From Vibrio sp. 10N.286.49.B1 (lineage in GTDB: Bacteria; Pseudomonadota; Gammaproteobacteria; Enterobacterales; Vibrionaceae), in assembly GCF_002873335.1 (NCBI RefSeq), contig NZ_MCUW01000004.1, positions 112,536-176,535 of the forward strand: DNA of 64,000 nt, in the 5' to 3' direction. Both the position numbers and the translations under genes were made by a program. Shown here in pieces: positions 1 to 8,233 of the stretch. Numbering within the stretch: the first letter of the stretch is position 1; every line of letters begins with the position of its first letter. Under the pieces are notes generated by a model that saw only the letters and a program-made list of their open reading frames with translations, was not told the DNA's origin and did not search any database.

Positions 1-441
1 ACCATCACGCTGAACCAGTTCACTTTCCACCACTCGGCGGCCATTGGCCTTAATCACCCGAGAAAATGCATGATATACCGGCGTAAACAAAATCACGCCA
101 TCGTTAGGCTCACTATACGCTTGCACACAAAGTGCGGTTCCTTGTACCAAACCAGCACACGTTACCACCCACTCAGGTTCAACAGTCCATTGATGGCGAC
201 GTTGCATCCAACCCGTCACGGCCTGTTGATACTGTTTATCATCGCCATAATAGCCATTTACGCCGTTTTGGGCGGCGACTAGCAATGCCTCATTGACTTG
301 CGGTGGGGCCTTAAAGTCCATATCTGCCACCCACATGGGTAAGCCATTATCAGCGGACACCCCAAAAATCGACTCCATTTCATCCCATTTCGCGGAGTGG
401 GTGCCGACACGCTCTATCACTTCATCAAAATCAAACGTCAT
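1..441 (-). CDS. MalY/PatB-family PLP-dependent C-S lyase, 5' part only
   Basis: Reading leftwards from an ATG at 441 there are 147 open codons that run off the window, so only the N-terminal third is seen. The start follows an AGAGGTAAGGG ribosome site. The protein has the family hallmark 'GLPMWVADMDF' near residue 33, followed by 'NGYYGDD' and 'WVVTCAGLVQG', the small-domain and cofactor-domain opening of PatB/MalY cystathionine beta-lyases (fold type I). The catalytic lysine lies outside the window. The family releases thiol, pyruvate and ammonia from S-conjugates such as cystathionine. Substrate cannot be judged from this part. Confidence 0.85.
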   Translation of the reverse strand, partial: MTFDFDEVIERVGTHSAKWDEMESIFGVSADNGLPMWVADMDFKAPPQVNEALLVAAQNGVNGYYGDDKQYQQAVTGWMQRRHQWTVEPEWVVTCAGLVQGTALCVQAYSEPNDGVILFTPVYHAFSRVIKANGRRVVESELVQRDG

Positions 442-609
442 CCCTTACCTCTAATCGTCGTATGTTCTATAAGCAATGGCGATAACACCATTTTTAATCG
501 CCTACTCCAGTGTAAGACAAACCCAGTAACATTTGATGGCCTGAACCTGATCTATCCCTTGTCATCGACAACACCATCAACTGGTATTTTGCTCTTTAGG
601 CGAATAATA

Positions 610-1035
610 TTAGGCGGTGAACCGCATTGAATATTCCGGGTGCCCAGTGTGCTCATCCTCTTGCTCGCTGACTACGATAAATCCCTGAGATAAATAAAAC
701 TGAAAACTTGCGTTATTGGCCTTATAAACGTTCAATGTCAGTGGCAAACCTTGTTGTTTTGCGTGGTTTATTAACTGCTTTCCTATACCTTGATCCTGTT
801 TTTCTGGCGCGACAAAAATAGCCGCTAATGTATCTTCATACAGTGCATAAAAACCAACGACTTCATCCGCCCATTCATACACATACACCATTGAAACCGG
901 CAAATAAGTATCACGCATAGCATCGACTTGAGATATCCAGAACTCAGGTGGAACAAAATCATGCGCTTTGATGGAAGCTTGTAGCCAAATCGCTAATACA
1001 GTGTCGCTGTCATTATTATCATAAGGTCTAATCAT
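610..1035 (-). CDS. GNAT family N-acetyltransferase, YiaC-like
   Basis: A 141-residue protein of usual single-domain GNAT length. Residues near 'LAAIFVAPEKQDQGIGKQLI' carry the acetyl-CoA pyrophosphate-binding motif A (Q-x-x-G-I/G-x-A type loop), and 'LNVYKANNASFQFYLSQGF' is motif B. The N-terminal 'MIRPYDNNDSDTVLAIWLQAS' resembles the E. coli YiaC lysine acetyltransferase group, but substrate is unknown. An in-frame TTG four codons upstream (1047) is possible; I chose the ATG at 1035 because alignment of this family normally begins at this methionine. The gene stands alone, facing away from the AraC remnant. Confidence 0.85.
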   Translation of the reverse strand: MIRPYDNNDSDTVLAIWLQASIKAHDFVPPEFWISQVDAMRDTYLPVSMVYVYEWADEVVGFYALYEDTLAAIFVAPEKQDQGIGKQLINHAKQQGLPLTLNVYKANNASFQFYLSQGFIVVSEQEDEHTGHPEYSMRFTA

Positions 1036-1221
1036 TGGTGTTCTCAATTACTATCTATACGTTGCGAGTGAGCATCCATTATGTACTTATTTCCGAAAGG
1101 TTTATTGAAGATTTACGACAAAACGATCTAGGCTCTTTATACGACGAACAAAGCACTCGTCTCTGTGTTTTATCTATCATTTTTATCATTAAAACGTCAA
1201 CGACTCATTCCCGTTCATCCA

Positions 1222-1473
1222 TTAAGCTCCCATAACCCCTAATGGACGTTTTCCATCACATGCTCCTTTTTCCAAATCATATAACGGGCTACTGCCATGA
1301 TTACTCCACCGATGATCTTCCCTCGCTAACTTTCGATACTGCGTTGGCGTCACGCCAATATAAGTTTGAAATGTCTCATAAAACCGACTACTGGAGTTAA
1401 ACCCTACCGTCAGTGAAACATCCAGTATGGTTCGATCTGTATCGCTGAGCAGCACGCGAGATGCAATACATTA
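1222..1473 (-). pseudogene. AraC-family regulator, C-terminal HTH remnant
   Basis: The leftward frame reads 'ASRVLLSDTDRTILDVSLTV', then 'GFNSSSRFYETFQTYIGVTP' and 'TQYRKLARE', which is the second helix-turn-helix of an AraC/XylS domain (F-x-S-x-x-F-x-x-x-F-x-x-x-x-G-x-TP-x-x-YR). The upstream part is missing: a TAA stands in frame at 1471-1473, only six codons before the homology, and no ligand domain or first helix-turn-helix precedes it. A GTG at 1455 could start a 77-residue peptide, but half a DNA-binding domain is unlikely to work. It abuts, head to head, another truncated gene that begins at about 1461. Confidence 0.75.
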
Positions 1474-1895
1474 TGGATATCAAAGATGAGCCGCATGAAC
1501 GACCAACGCAAGGCACCAATGGTGACTACCCTGAAATTTCGTTTACCTTTATCTCTAATACCATTGAAGGCTTGATGGGGATTAAGCCCGATGCGACGAA
1601 CAATAAAATAATAACAGCGTCACACTTAACCAGTGATATTGATTGGTTGGAAGTGACACAACTACCAGTAGGTAAGCATGAGATAACCGTTCGTCATGAT
1701 GGTGTCAAGCAAACAACATTCACCAATGATTCAACATTACCATTGCTTTGGGAGGCCTGGTTCTATGGTGACTACACATCGTTAATCGTAGATGGTCAGT
1801 CGGTCACCGCTACGAAAAAATTGGTCAACGGGCAAACCGTCAGCTTTGTTCAAATTTCGGTTTCGAGCGAAGAGACACGGGTCGTACAAAAGTAA
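1461..1895 (+). pseudogene. C-terminal fragment, probably of a large glycoside hydrolase
   Basis: The 144-residue frame contains 'IEGLMGIKPDATNNKIITAS' and 'LPVGKHEITVRHDG', then 'LPLLWEAWFYGDYTSLIVDG'. This is the style of the C-terminal beta-sandwich found at the end of (alpha/alpha)6-barrel glycosidases such as MGH1-like or rhamnosidase-type enzymes. No catalytic domain is present, there is no ribosome site before the ATG, and the frame is open only from just upstream at 1449. It is best read as the 3' end of a gene whose front was deleted together with the front of the neighbouring AraC gene. The family assignment is tentative; the truncation is the firmer statement. Confidence 0.5.
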
Positions 1896-1914
1896 AAGTG
1901 TTAATACCCCCTAC

Positions 1915-1942
1915 AAGCCCAATATGTAAGTATTGGGCTTTA
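1915..1942 (+). terminator. Hairpin after the glycosidase remnant
   Basis: AAGCCCAATA (1915-1924) pairs with TATTGGGCTT (1931-1940) around a TGTAAG loop. The following T run is short (TTT), so termination may be weak. It probably served the now truncated upstream gene. Confidence 0.5.
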
Positions 1943-2007
1943 GCAACCAACCGTCATGATTACCTTGCCTATTTAATCACCTGACATCATGTAAAGCCCT
2001 GAGCCTC

Positions 2008-2041
2008 TATACCAGTGCTGTGAATATACCAGTGCTGTGAA
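2008..2041. repeat. 17-bp perfect tandem duplication
   Basis: TATACCAGTGCTGTGAA occurs at 2008-2024 and again at 2025-2041, ending two bases before the stop codon complement of the EamA transporter gene. No function is evident; it looks like replication slippage. Confidence 0.85.
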
Positions 2042-2042
2042 A

Positions 2043-2942
2043 CTATGCCAGCGCGACTATCAACCCAACCAGTACCAACGACACACCGACGCCACGTGTA
2101 TAAAACCATCGTTCTTTTAGGAACCAGATACCCATCACAACGCCAAATATAATGCTCACCTGCCGTAAGGCCACCACATAACTCACGTTATCAACCATCG
2201 TCATGGCAAACAAAACCATTCCGTAAGTCAGTGCCATCATAATTCCAGCAATGGCAGAACGGTGGCGATGCTGCCAAGTCAACCTTAGCTCATGGCGTTG
2301 TTTGGTAATAAGTATCCAACTGATCAGAACCAATGCAATCGCAGCAAATTGGACCCCTAAGTAAAAAATCGCAATCTGATGCTGTGATAGCCCTGTTGTT
2401 TCGTGTTGTAACCAGCTTAAGGCTTGTTTATCAACGATAGAGTAAATGGTGGTGCCAACAGCGGCAATACAAGCCCAAAAGACACCAACATTCGCATATG
2501 AGCTAAGCCTAAGGTCTCGGAAGTGCCGCATCGGTATAATCATGCATCCAATCGTCAGTACCGCGAAGCCAAGCCAAGCATTGACACTGAGCGTCTGCCC
2601 GATCGCTACGGTTCCAAGTCCGACCATCAGTACTGGTAATGCTCGTGCAATGGGATACATCACACCAATGTCCCCAAGACTGTATGCCTTAAGAAGACCA
2701 ACCAGATAAATGACCTGGCCAATCGCGCTTAGCAATAGCAGCCCCCAAAAATGCATTGCGATATTTTCAAACCCAATGACGGTAAGGCACCATATCAAAT
2801 AAGGAGAGAGTAAAACCAGTGGGGCCAATGCTGCCCCTAACGTAAACGAATACCCAGAGCCGCCATTGGATTTTCCGAGCACATTCCAGCCTGCGTGCAG
2901 TAGCGCCGAGCCGATCACCAGAATCATTGCGTAAAGAGCCAC
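2043..2942 (-). CDS. EamA/DMT-family transporter at the distal end of the phosphonate operon
   Basis: A 299-residue, very hydrophobic protein with about ten membrane segments in two EamA repeats, for example 'GLLLLSAIGQVIYLVGLLKAY' region near 70-90 and 'VALRQVSIIFGVVMGIWFLKE' region near 260-280. Drug/metabolite family exporters have this length. The start is a GTG at 2942 after AAGGGATTCAA; an ATG at 2927 is an alternative. It follows phnR by about 130 bp on the same strand, so it may be cotranscribed and could move a product or precursor of 2-aminoethylphosphonate. Direction and substrate are inference from position only. Confidence 0.85.
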   Translation of the reverse strand: MALYAMILVIGSALLHAGWNVLGKSNGGSGYSFTLGAALAPLVLLSPYLIWCLTVIGFENIAMHFWGLLLLSAIGQVIYLVGLLKAYSLGDIGVMYPIARALPVLMVGLGTVAIGQTLSVNAWLGFAVLTIGCMIIPMRHFRDLRLSSYANVGVFWACIAAVGTTIYSIVDKQALSWLQHETTGLSQHQIAIFYLGVQFAAIALVLISWILITKQRHELRLTWQHRHRSAIAGIMMALTYGMVLFAMTMVDNVSYVVALRQVSIIFGVVMGIWFLKERWFYTRGVGVSLVLVGLIVALA

Positions 2943-3074
2943 TTGAATCCCTTAAAAGAAAAAGCGGATGATAGAAACATCCGCTATTAAGCGCTTGGTA
3001 TTTAGCACATCCGATATTACTGTCGGCATGAGCATTAAAGCATTTACATCGAACGAATGACTGGCGAGCCAGTA

Positions 3075-3779
3075 TCAACGAGTAAGCTGAGCGACAGACT
3101 CAATACTTATCGCATCATGGCGCCAATATTCAATATCACAGTCTATCAACTCACCGTGTTGGTTATAGTTGATTCTTTCGACCATCATGGCTGGTGTTCC
3201 TGAGGTCGCTCGCAATGCTTGTGCCATCTCTCCTAATAGTGAAGTCGTGCTCACGCGATACTTCACTTTACTATATTCAACCCCATATTTTTCTCGATAA
3301 ATGTCAGTCAAAGATTGGGATAGGTCATACTCTAACAGGTTGGGAAATTGCTCCGTGCGAATATAATTCGTCACAAATACCACTGGCCTATCCTCTAAAT
3401 AGCGAACTCGATCCACACGATAAATATCGGAGAAAGGGGGAAGCACCAACAGCTCAGCCGCTTTCTTCGTCGCCATCATCGCTTTAGCCGACACCAAGCT
3501 CGTCTTTGGATGACGGCCTTGGCTCTGTGCCATATTAGTAAAGTTAAGCGTCTGGGTTGGATCGTATTTCAATGGCTCCGGAGAAATAAACCAACCTCGA
3601 CGATCTTCTCTAAAGATTCGCCCCTCAGCTTCAAGCAACGATAACGCTTCACGTAACGTAACCCTAGTCGTATCAAACGACTCTGCGAGCTTTCTTTCCG
3701 CTGGCAGTTTTTGTCTAGGCGTTAACATACCCGACTCTATTTGCTCAACCAGCGCATCTTTTATTTTTACGTATTGCAC
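3075..3779 (-). CDS. phnR: GntR/HutC-family transcriptional regulator of phosphonate use
   Basis: A 234-residue repressor with a winged helix at the N terminus ('VKIKDALVEQIESGMLTPRQ', then 'KLPAERKLAESFDTTRVTLR') and a C-terminal UTRA effector domain ('VDRVRYLEDRPVVFVTNYI', 'GTPAMMVERINYNQHGELID'). The start is GTG at 3779, seven bases after an AAGGAT ribosome site. Its place behind the 2-aminoethylphosphonate transporter genes matches PhnR of vibrios and enteric bacteria. HutC-type regulators bind 12-bp palindromes of the TGGTxxxxACCA kind, and three such sites are present at 6737, 8011 and 8208, which supports the role. Confidence 0.88.
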   Translation of the reverse strand: MQYVKIKDALVEQIESGMLTPRQKLPAERKLAESFDTTRVTLREALSLLEAEGRIFREDRRGWFISPEPLKYDPTQTLNFTNMAQSQGRHPKTSLVSAKAMMATKKAAELLVLPPFSDIYRVDRVRYLEDRPVVFVTNYIRTEQFPNLLEYDLSQSLTDIYREKYGVEYSKVKYRVSTTSLLGEMAQALRATSGTPAMMVERINYNQHGELIDCDIEYWRHDAISIESVAQLTR

Positions 3780-3841
3780 TTAGTATCCTTAATTCATATA
3801 AACGACATATCGCTTATCGGTGTTTAACAGCACAACCATCA

Positions 3842-5566
3842 TTATCGAGCTCGCCATGCTTGGGTCTTCCCTTCGAGCAACTTACCCACCAGCATATGTA
3901 GGAGTTTCGCGGCCGCAGCGGAAAGCATAATCATCACCGCCATGGCAGCTGCCGAGCCTGTCTGACCGGCATCATCCATATTCAAAACCGATACGGACGC
4001 AGGAATCGTTTGAGTTGAATACAAGAATACTACTGCAGAAGTCGTTGTTAAAGCATTGATAAATAAATATATGGCGATATCTAATACCGCCGGTAAACAG
4101 CACGGTAACGTCACTTTAAAAAACAACTTATATTGAGGCAACTTAACGGAAGCGGCCGTTGCCTCAATTTCACTTGGTAGTTGCTTTAGTGCGGTCAACG
4201 CCGTCATATGTCCTACCGTATAATAGTGAACGACCGTGTTGATGACCAAGAACGCCATCGTGCCATAAAGCACTCCAAGCGGATTATTTGCGTCATTAAA
4301 ATAGAAAATATAGCCTAAACCAAGCACCAAACCCGGTACAGCCATTGGAATAACACTCATCATTTGCATCAACTGACGCAACGGAGCAAAGGCGCGCCCC
4401 TTCTCAATGCCGTAAGCGCCAAGAAAAATCACCACTGAACCAACAATCGCCGTCCATAAGCCCAGCTTTAATGAATTGAAATAAGGCGTCCATCCATAGG
4501 TGCTCATTTCAGCGAAGTTATAATTATTTAGTGTTAATGCCTTGTTCCAAGGCCAAAAGGTGACCAGCGATCCATACACCGCCATTCCCAGCACAGTAAT
4601 CACCGCAAAAGAAATCACAACACAGTAAATCAAACTGATGTTATCACGTAGTTTATTGGGTTCTGGTTGATACGGTACGGAACGTGAATCAAGCATACTC
4701 TTTTGCTTTTTTTGCACCCAACGATCCACAGCAAAAGCCAATATTGCGGGCAATAACAATAAGATACTCGTCACCGCGCCCATAGAGAAGTTTTGTTGTC
4801 CAACCACTTGCTTGAAGATATCCGTGGCCAGTACATTGTAGCTTCCACCGATCACTTTAGGGACGCCGAAATCACACACTACCAGTGTGAACACCACAAT
4901 TAACGTACTGATCAACCCATACTTTGCGGCAGGCAGCGTCACCATAAAAAAAGTTTTGATTGGAGACGTATTCAGCGCCCTCGCGGCTTCGTAAAGACGA
5001 GCATCAGAGGTGCGTAAAGACGTTGTCAATATCATCAATGCATGGGGAAAGGTCCAAAAAATCAAACCCAAAGAGATACCTATCACGCCATATACCGAGT
5101 GACCTTGCAATAGATCCTTAGCAACACCTTGGTTGCCAAACAAATAGATCAAACTGATCGCAGGCAGCAACGAAGGAGCAAGGATAGGTGCCGAGCCCAT
5201 AAAACGAAATAACCCTTTAAATGGCATACACGTTCGGGTCAAAGCGTAAGCATAGCCAAAAGCAAGCACCCCAACGACGAGGGTGACAATCAATCCCACC
5301 GTAAACGTATTCGTTAACGAGACCCACAGGCTATCTGTGGCAAAATAGGTAGAAAAGTTATCAATACCGACAAACTCGCCATCGCTATTTTGAACACTTT
5401 TCTTCATCATCGCCCACAATGGCATAATGATAAACAGCAGCATTGAAACAAAGATAAATGACAACAAACCCAAAAGAATCCAATTGTCTTTACTCATTTT
5501 TGCGCTCATTTCCGCCGCGCGTCTTTTCATCGTATCGCCGATAGAGAGCGTCGAAGTTGCGTACAT
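3842..5566 (-). CDS. 2-aminoethylphosphonate ABC transporter permease, two domains fused (PhnU-PhnV)
   Basis: A 574-residue inner-membrane protein with about twelve membrane segments and two binding-protein-dependent transport domains. Each carries the EAA loop that contacts the ATPase: 'LYEAARALNTSPIKTFFMVT' near 205 and 'EIEATAASVKLPQYKLFFKV' near 465. In Salmonella, PhnU and PhnV are separate; here they are one polypeptide, a known arrangement in vibrios. The ATG at 5566 follows GGGGAACGAC. It starts 9 bp after phnT ends, so the two are translated from one message. Confidence 0.88.
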   Translation of the reverse strand: MYATSTLSIGDTMKRRAAEMSAKMSKDNWILLGLLSFIFVSMLLFIIMPLWAMMKKSVQNSDGEFVGIDNFSTYFATDSLWVSLTNTFTVGLIVTLVVGVLAFGYAYALTRTCMPFKGLFRFMGSAPILAPSLLPAISLIYLFGNQGVAKDLLQGHSVYGVIGISLGLIFWTFPHALMILTTSLRTSDARLYEAARALNTSPIKTFFMVTLPAAKYGLISTLIVVFTLVVCDFGVPKVIGGSYNVLATDIFKQVVGQQNFSMGAVTSILLLLPAILAFAVDRWVQKKQKSMLDSRSVPYQPEPNKLRDNISLIYCVVISFAVITVLGMAVYGSLVTFWPWNKALTLNNYNFAEMSTYGWTPYFNSLKLGLWTAIVGSVVIFLGAYGIEKGRAFAPLRQLMQMMSVIPMAVPGLVLGLGYIFYFNDANNPLGVLYGTMAFLVINTVVHYYTVGHMTALTALKQLPSEIEATAASVKLPQYKLFFKVTLPCCLPAVLDIAIYLFINALTTTSAVVFLYSTQTIPASVSVLNMDDAGQTGSAAAMAVMIMLSAAAAKLLHMLVGKLLEGKTQAWRAR

Positions 5567-5575
5567 GTCGTTCCC

Positions 5576-6721
5576 CTATGCCGCTTGACTAGAAGCGTGA
5601 CTAGCAGCACTACCGCCAGATACTGGCTTAAATACGTGGCTCTCAGGTAAATACCCACGCAAACCAGTCGCACCAAACTCAATATAACGAATATCGTTAC
5701 GGCGTAGATTAAAGCGCTTCACTTCTTTTACAGGGACATCAATATAAAGGGGCGTGGCCAATGGCGCATTTTGCATAGCGACTTCAACTCGGTAAAACGC
5801 ACCTTGGAATTCTTTAGCCAGGATCCGCACCGGAATAGCATTGCTCGCACGCTCAACAAATTGAATGTTCTCTGGACGGACGGCCAACTCAAAGATGTCA
5901 CCTTGGCTTAGTGTCATATTCTCAAGCTCTGGAAGGGGTAACATCGACTCAGCCACCCGCAATGATTGGCTAGATGCCACTGAGGCCTCAATGAAGTTCA
6001 TACTGCCAACAAAATCGGCGACAAAACGTGTGGCCGGTGCTTCATAGATTTCTTGCGGCGTCCCTACTTGCTCTATCACGCCGTGATTCATCACAACGAT
6101 ACGATCGGCCATCGACAAGGCTTCTTCTTGGTCGTGTGTCACCATGATCGTGGTGATGCCTAAGCGGCGTTGCATCTGGCAAATTTCATCGCGAAGGTGA
6201 GTACGCACTTTCGCGTCAAGCGCAGATAGTGGTTCATCGAGAAGTAACAACCCTGGAGACAGAGCCAGTGCGCGAGCAAGCGCTACTCGCTGTTGCTGAC
6301 CACCAGACAGTTGGTTGGGAAACTTATTACCAGAGGTAGGCAAGCCAATCATCTCTAACCAGTGTTCGACTTTTTCTAACGCTTCTTTGTTAGACAACCC
6401 TTGGTTTTTTAGTCCTACAGCGATATTTTCTTGCACCGTAAGGTTTGGAAATAACGCATAAGATTGAAAGACAATGCCAAAGTCACGTTTCTCAGGCGGG
6501 AGAAATGTCGTCTCCTTATCGTCTTGGCAAATACGTCCAGAGGTAGGAAGGTCCAGACCCGCAATCGCACGTAGTAACGTCGTTTTGCCACAGCCAGATG
6601 GCCCAAGAAAACACACGAATTCACCACGACTAATCGATAATGAGATCTCTTTCAATGCCGTGAACTGGCCAAATTGTTTTACAACGTTTTGAATGTCTAA
6701 ATAGGGTTTGGATACTGTCAT
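5576..6721 (-). CDS. phnT: 2-aminoethylphosphonate ABC transporter ATP-binding protein
   Basis: A 381-residue ATPase of the spermidine/iron importer group. Walker A is 'GPSGCGKTT' near 43-51, the signature is 'LSGGQQQRVALARAL' near 140, and Walker B with the D-loop is 'LLLLDEPLSALDAKV'. The last 110 residues form a TOBE-type regulatory domain, accounting for the extra length. ATG at 6721 lies eight bases after GGAG; a GTG one codon earlier is possible. It precedes the fused permease gene and follows phnS after a hairpin. Confidence 0.9.
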   Translation of the reverse strand: MTVSKPYLDIQNVVKQFGQFTALKEISLSISRGEFVCFLGPSGCGKTTLLRAIAGLDLPTSGRICQDDKETTFLPPEKRDFGIVFQSYALFPNLTVQENIAVGLKNQGLSNKEALEKVEHWLEMIGLPTSGNKFPNQLSGGQQQRVALARALALSPGLLLLDEPLSALDAKVRTHLRDEICQMQRRLGITTIMVTHDQEEALSMADRIVVMNHGVIEQVGTPQEIYEAPATRFVADFVGSMNFIEASVASSQSLRVAESMLPLPELENMTLSQGDIFELAVRPENIQFVERASNAIPVRILAKEFQGAFYRVEVAMQNAPLATPLYIDVPVKEVKRFNLRRNDIRYIEFGATGLRGYLPESHVFKPVSGGSAASHASSQAA

Positions 6722-6736
6722 CACTTAATCTCCAAA

Positions 6737-6748
6737 TGGTGTATACCA
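6737..6748. promoter_or_regulatory. Putative PhnR operator upstream of phnT
   Basis: TGGTGTATACCA is a perfect 12-bp palindrome placed just before the phnT ribosome site and beyond the phnS hairpin. It matches the operator shape of HutC-subfamily GntR regulators and resembles the sites at 8011 and 8208. It suggests a second, PhnR-controlled promoter for phnT and the permease gene. Confidence 0.55.
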
Positions 6749-6839
6749 ATACTAGGCAGTCAATATTTCATTGCAATGACAGTTTTATATCAGGTTGGTT
6801 TCAGTTTCATTGTCTGCAAGAAGAAAGCAATAAATAGTA

Positions 6840-6863
6840 AAAGGAAGGCGCATGCCTTCCTTT
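6840..6863 (-). terminator. Hairpin between phnS and phnT
   Basis: AAAGGAAGGC (6840-6849) pairs with GCCTTCCTTT (6854-6863) around a four-base loop. In the leftward direction it is followed by T-rich sequence. It lies 50 bp after the phnS stop, so it likely reduces read-through and keeps the binding protein more abundant than the ATPase and permease. Confidence 0.7.
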
Positions 6864-6912
6864 CTATTTACGTATTCGAATCCCTATGTCGAACAGGACT
6901 CATTCTAAGAAT

Positions 6913-7920
6913 TTACGATTTTGGTTCTGATTTTGCGTCAAATTTTTGCGACCAAGTCTTCAACACGTCGGCACGATCGGTGCCCATTTTACCAAAGTCC
7001 ATGTCAGCCATCACTTCTTGGACATTTGGGAAATTACTTGCTGTCGCTTTCACGTCTTTGTGGCCAACGACTGGGTACATCTCGATATACAATTCATTGG
7101 CAGCCTTTGAGACAGACCAATCAACCACGCGTTTTGCAGCGTCCGATTCTTTCACAAGACCCACCGCTTCTGATTCCCAACCGATACCAGCAGGCACAAT
7201 CACATCTAATGGTGCACCTTGTGTTTTCAGCTTCGCACCTCGACTAGCCATGGAGATACCAATAGCGACTTCGCCCATTCCGGCCTGCACACAAGGTTTA
7301 GAGCCTGAATGCGTGTAGTGGGCAATATTATTGTCTAGCTTTTGCATGTAGTTCCACGCTTGGTCGTCGCCCATGTTTTGCAACCATGCAGACACTTGCA
7401 TGTAACCCGTTCCCGATGAAGCCGGGTTTGGCATGGCGATATGGCCTTTGTACACAGGCTTGGTCAAATCTTCCCACGATTGTGGTTTCGGTAGGTTCAG
7501 TTGTTTCGCGACCACTTCATTAAAGCAGACTGCATTAAAGAACGCATCATTACCAAACCAAGCTTGACTTGACTGAGGGTCATTCAAGCTCGCGTTTAAA
7601 TCTTCCAACCCTTTTGGCGTATAGGGCTGAAGAATACCCTCTTCTTTAAGTAGCGCCATTGATGAGCCCGCAAGCCCCCATACCACTTCAGCGCGAACAT
7701 TGTTTTTCTCAGCGAGTAATTTTGCCGTCATGATACCCGTAGAATCTCGAACCCAGTTGATCGTGATATCTGGGTTTTCTTTCTCAAATGCGTTCTTGTA
7801 TTTAGCAAGGATGTCCGTTTCAAAAGCGGTATACACCGTCACTTCCGTTGCGGCAAAAGCATTGGTTGCTAACAAAGAAACCAATGTCGCTAGTGTCCCT
7901 TTCATAAAACGGTTTTTCAT
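6913..7920 (-). CDS. phnS: 2-aminoethylphosphonate ABC transporter substrate-binding protein
   Basis: A 335-residue periplasmic protein of the iron/polyamine-type cluster D binding proteins. A signal peptide is clear ('MKNRFMKGTLATLVSLLATN', cleavage after AFA near 24). Mature motifs include 'VTVYTAFETDILAKYKNAFE' and 'NPASSGTGYMQVSAWLQ', with the serine/threonine loop used by phosphonate binders. I chose ATG at 7920, six bases after GGAG, over the ATG two codons upstream. It is the first gene of the leftward transport operon, divergent from phnW. Confidence 0.9.
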   Translation of the reverse strand: MKNRFMKGTLATLVSLLATNAFAATEVTVYTAFETDILAKYKNAFEKENPDITINWVRDSTGIMTAKLLAEKNNVRAEVVWGLAGSSMALLKEEGILQPYTPKGLEDLNASLNDPQSSQAWFGNDAFFNAVCFNEVVAKQLNLPKPQSWEDLTKPVYKGHIAMPNPASSGTGYMQVSAWLQNMGDDQAWNYMQKLDNNIAHYTHSGSKPCVQAGMGEVAIGISMASRGAKLKTQGAPLDVIVPAGIGWESEAVGLVKESDAAKRVVDWSVSKAANELYIEMYPVVGHKDVKATASNFPNVQEVMADMDFGKMGTDRADVLKTWSQKFDAKSEPKS

Positions 7921-8010
7921 GTCCATCTCCAGTTTGGTTTATCAGCACACCGGCCACCTTGATATTCACAATAATGATGAGTGCCTAAATACTTAGTAAG
8001 ATTAATTTCT

Positions 8011-8036
8011 TGGTATGTACCAGTTTGTGTATACAA
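8011..8036. promoter_or_regulatory. Two adjacent palindromes in the phnS-phnW intergenic region
   Basis: TGGTATGTACCA (8011-8022) and TTGTGTATACAA (8025-8036) are each 12-bp inverted repeats with the T-G/T-G-T-N4-A-C-C/A-A layout expected for HutC-type operators. They sit in the phnS promoter region and are the best candidates for PhnR binding. The 300-bp intergenic stretch 7921-8233 otherwise holds no gene. Confidence 0.55.
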
Positions 8037-8207
8037 GGTAATTCTCATTTGTGACGATTAAATGAACGAAAAATGGCAATTTGAATACGATTAGCAAAAA
8101 CAGAAAATGGACCTATTTGCGACGAAATGAACTGTGAAACTTTTATTAAATCTAATTTTCACGCTTTACGTGCACGGATTACGATTGGTAGAGTGATGAA
8201 AACTTCC

Positions 8208-8219
8208 TGGTATAGTCCA
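8208..8219. promoter_or_regulatory. Putative PhnR operator overlapping the phnW promoter
   Basis: TGGTATAGTCCA is an imperfect copy of the TGGT-N4-ACCA palindrome, 14 bp before the phnW start. It contains TATAGT, a possible -10 element. Binding here would block phnW transcription. Confidence 0.45.
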
Positions 8220-8233
8220 ATAAAGGCCCTATA

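Noticed and set aside
1035..1235. Short rightward frame between the GNAT gene and the AraC remnant
   Set aside because: No ribosome site and no family resemblance; low-complexity residues at the end.
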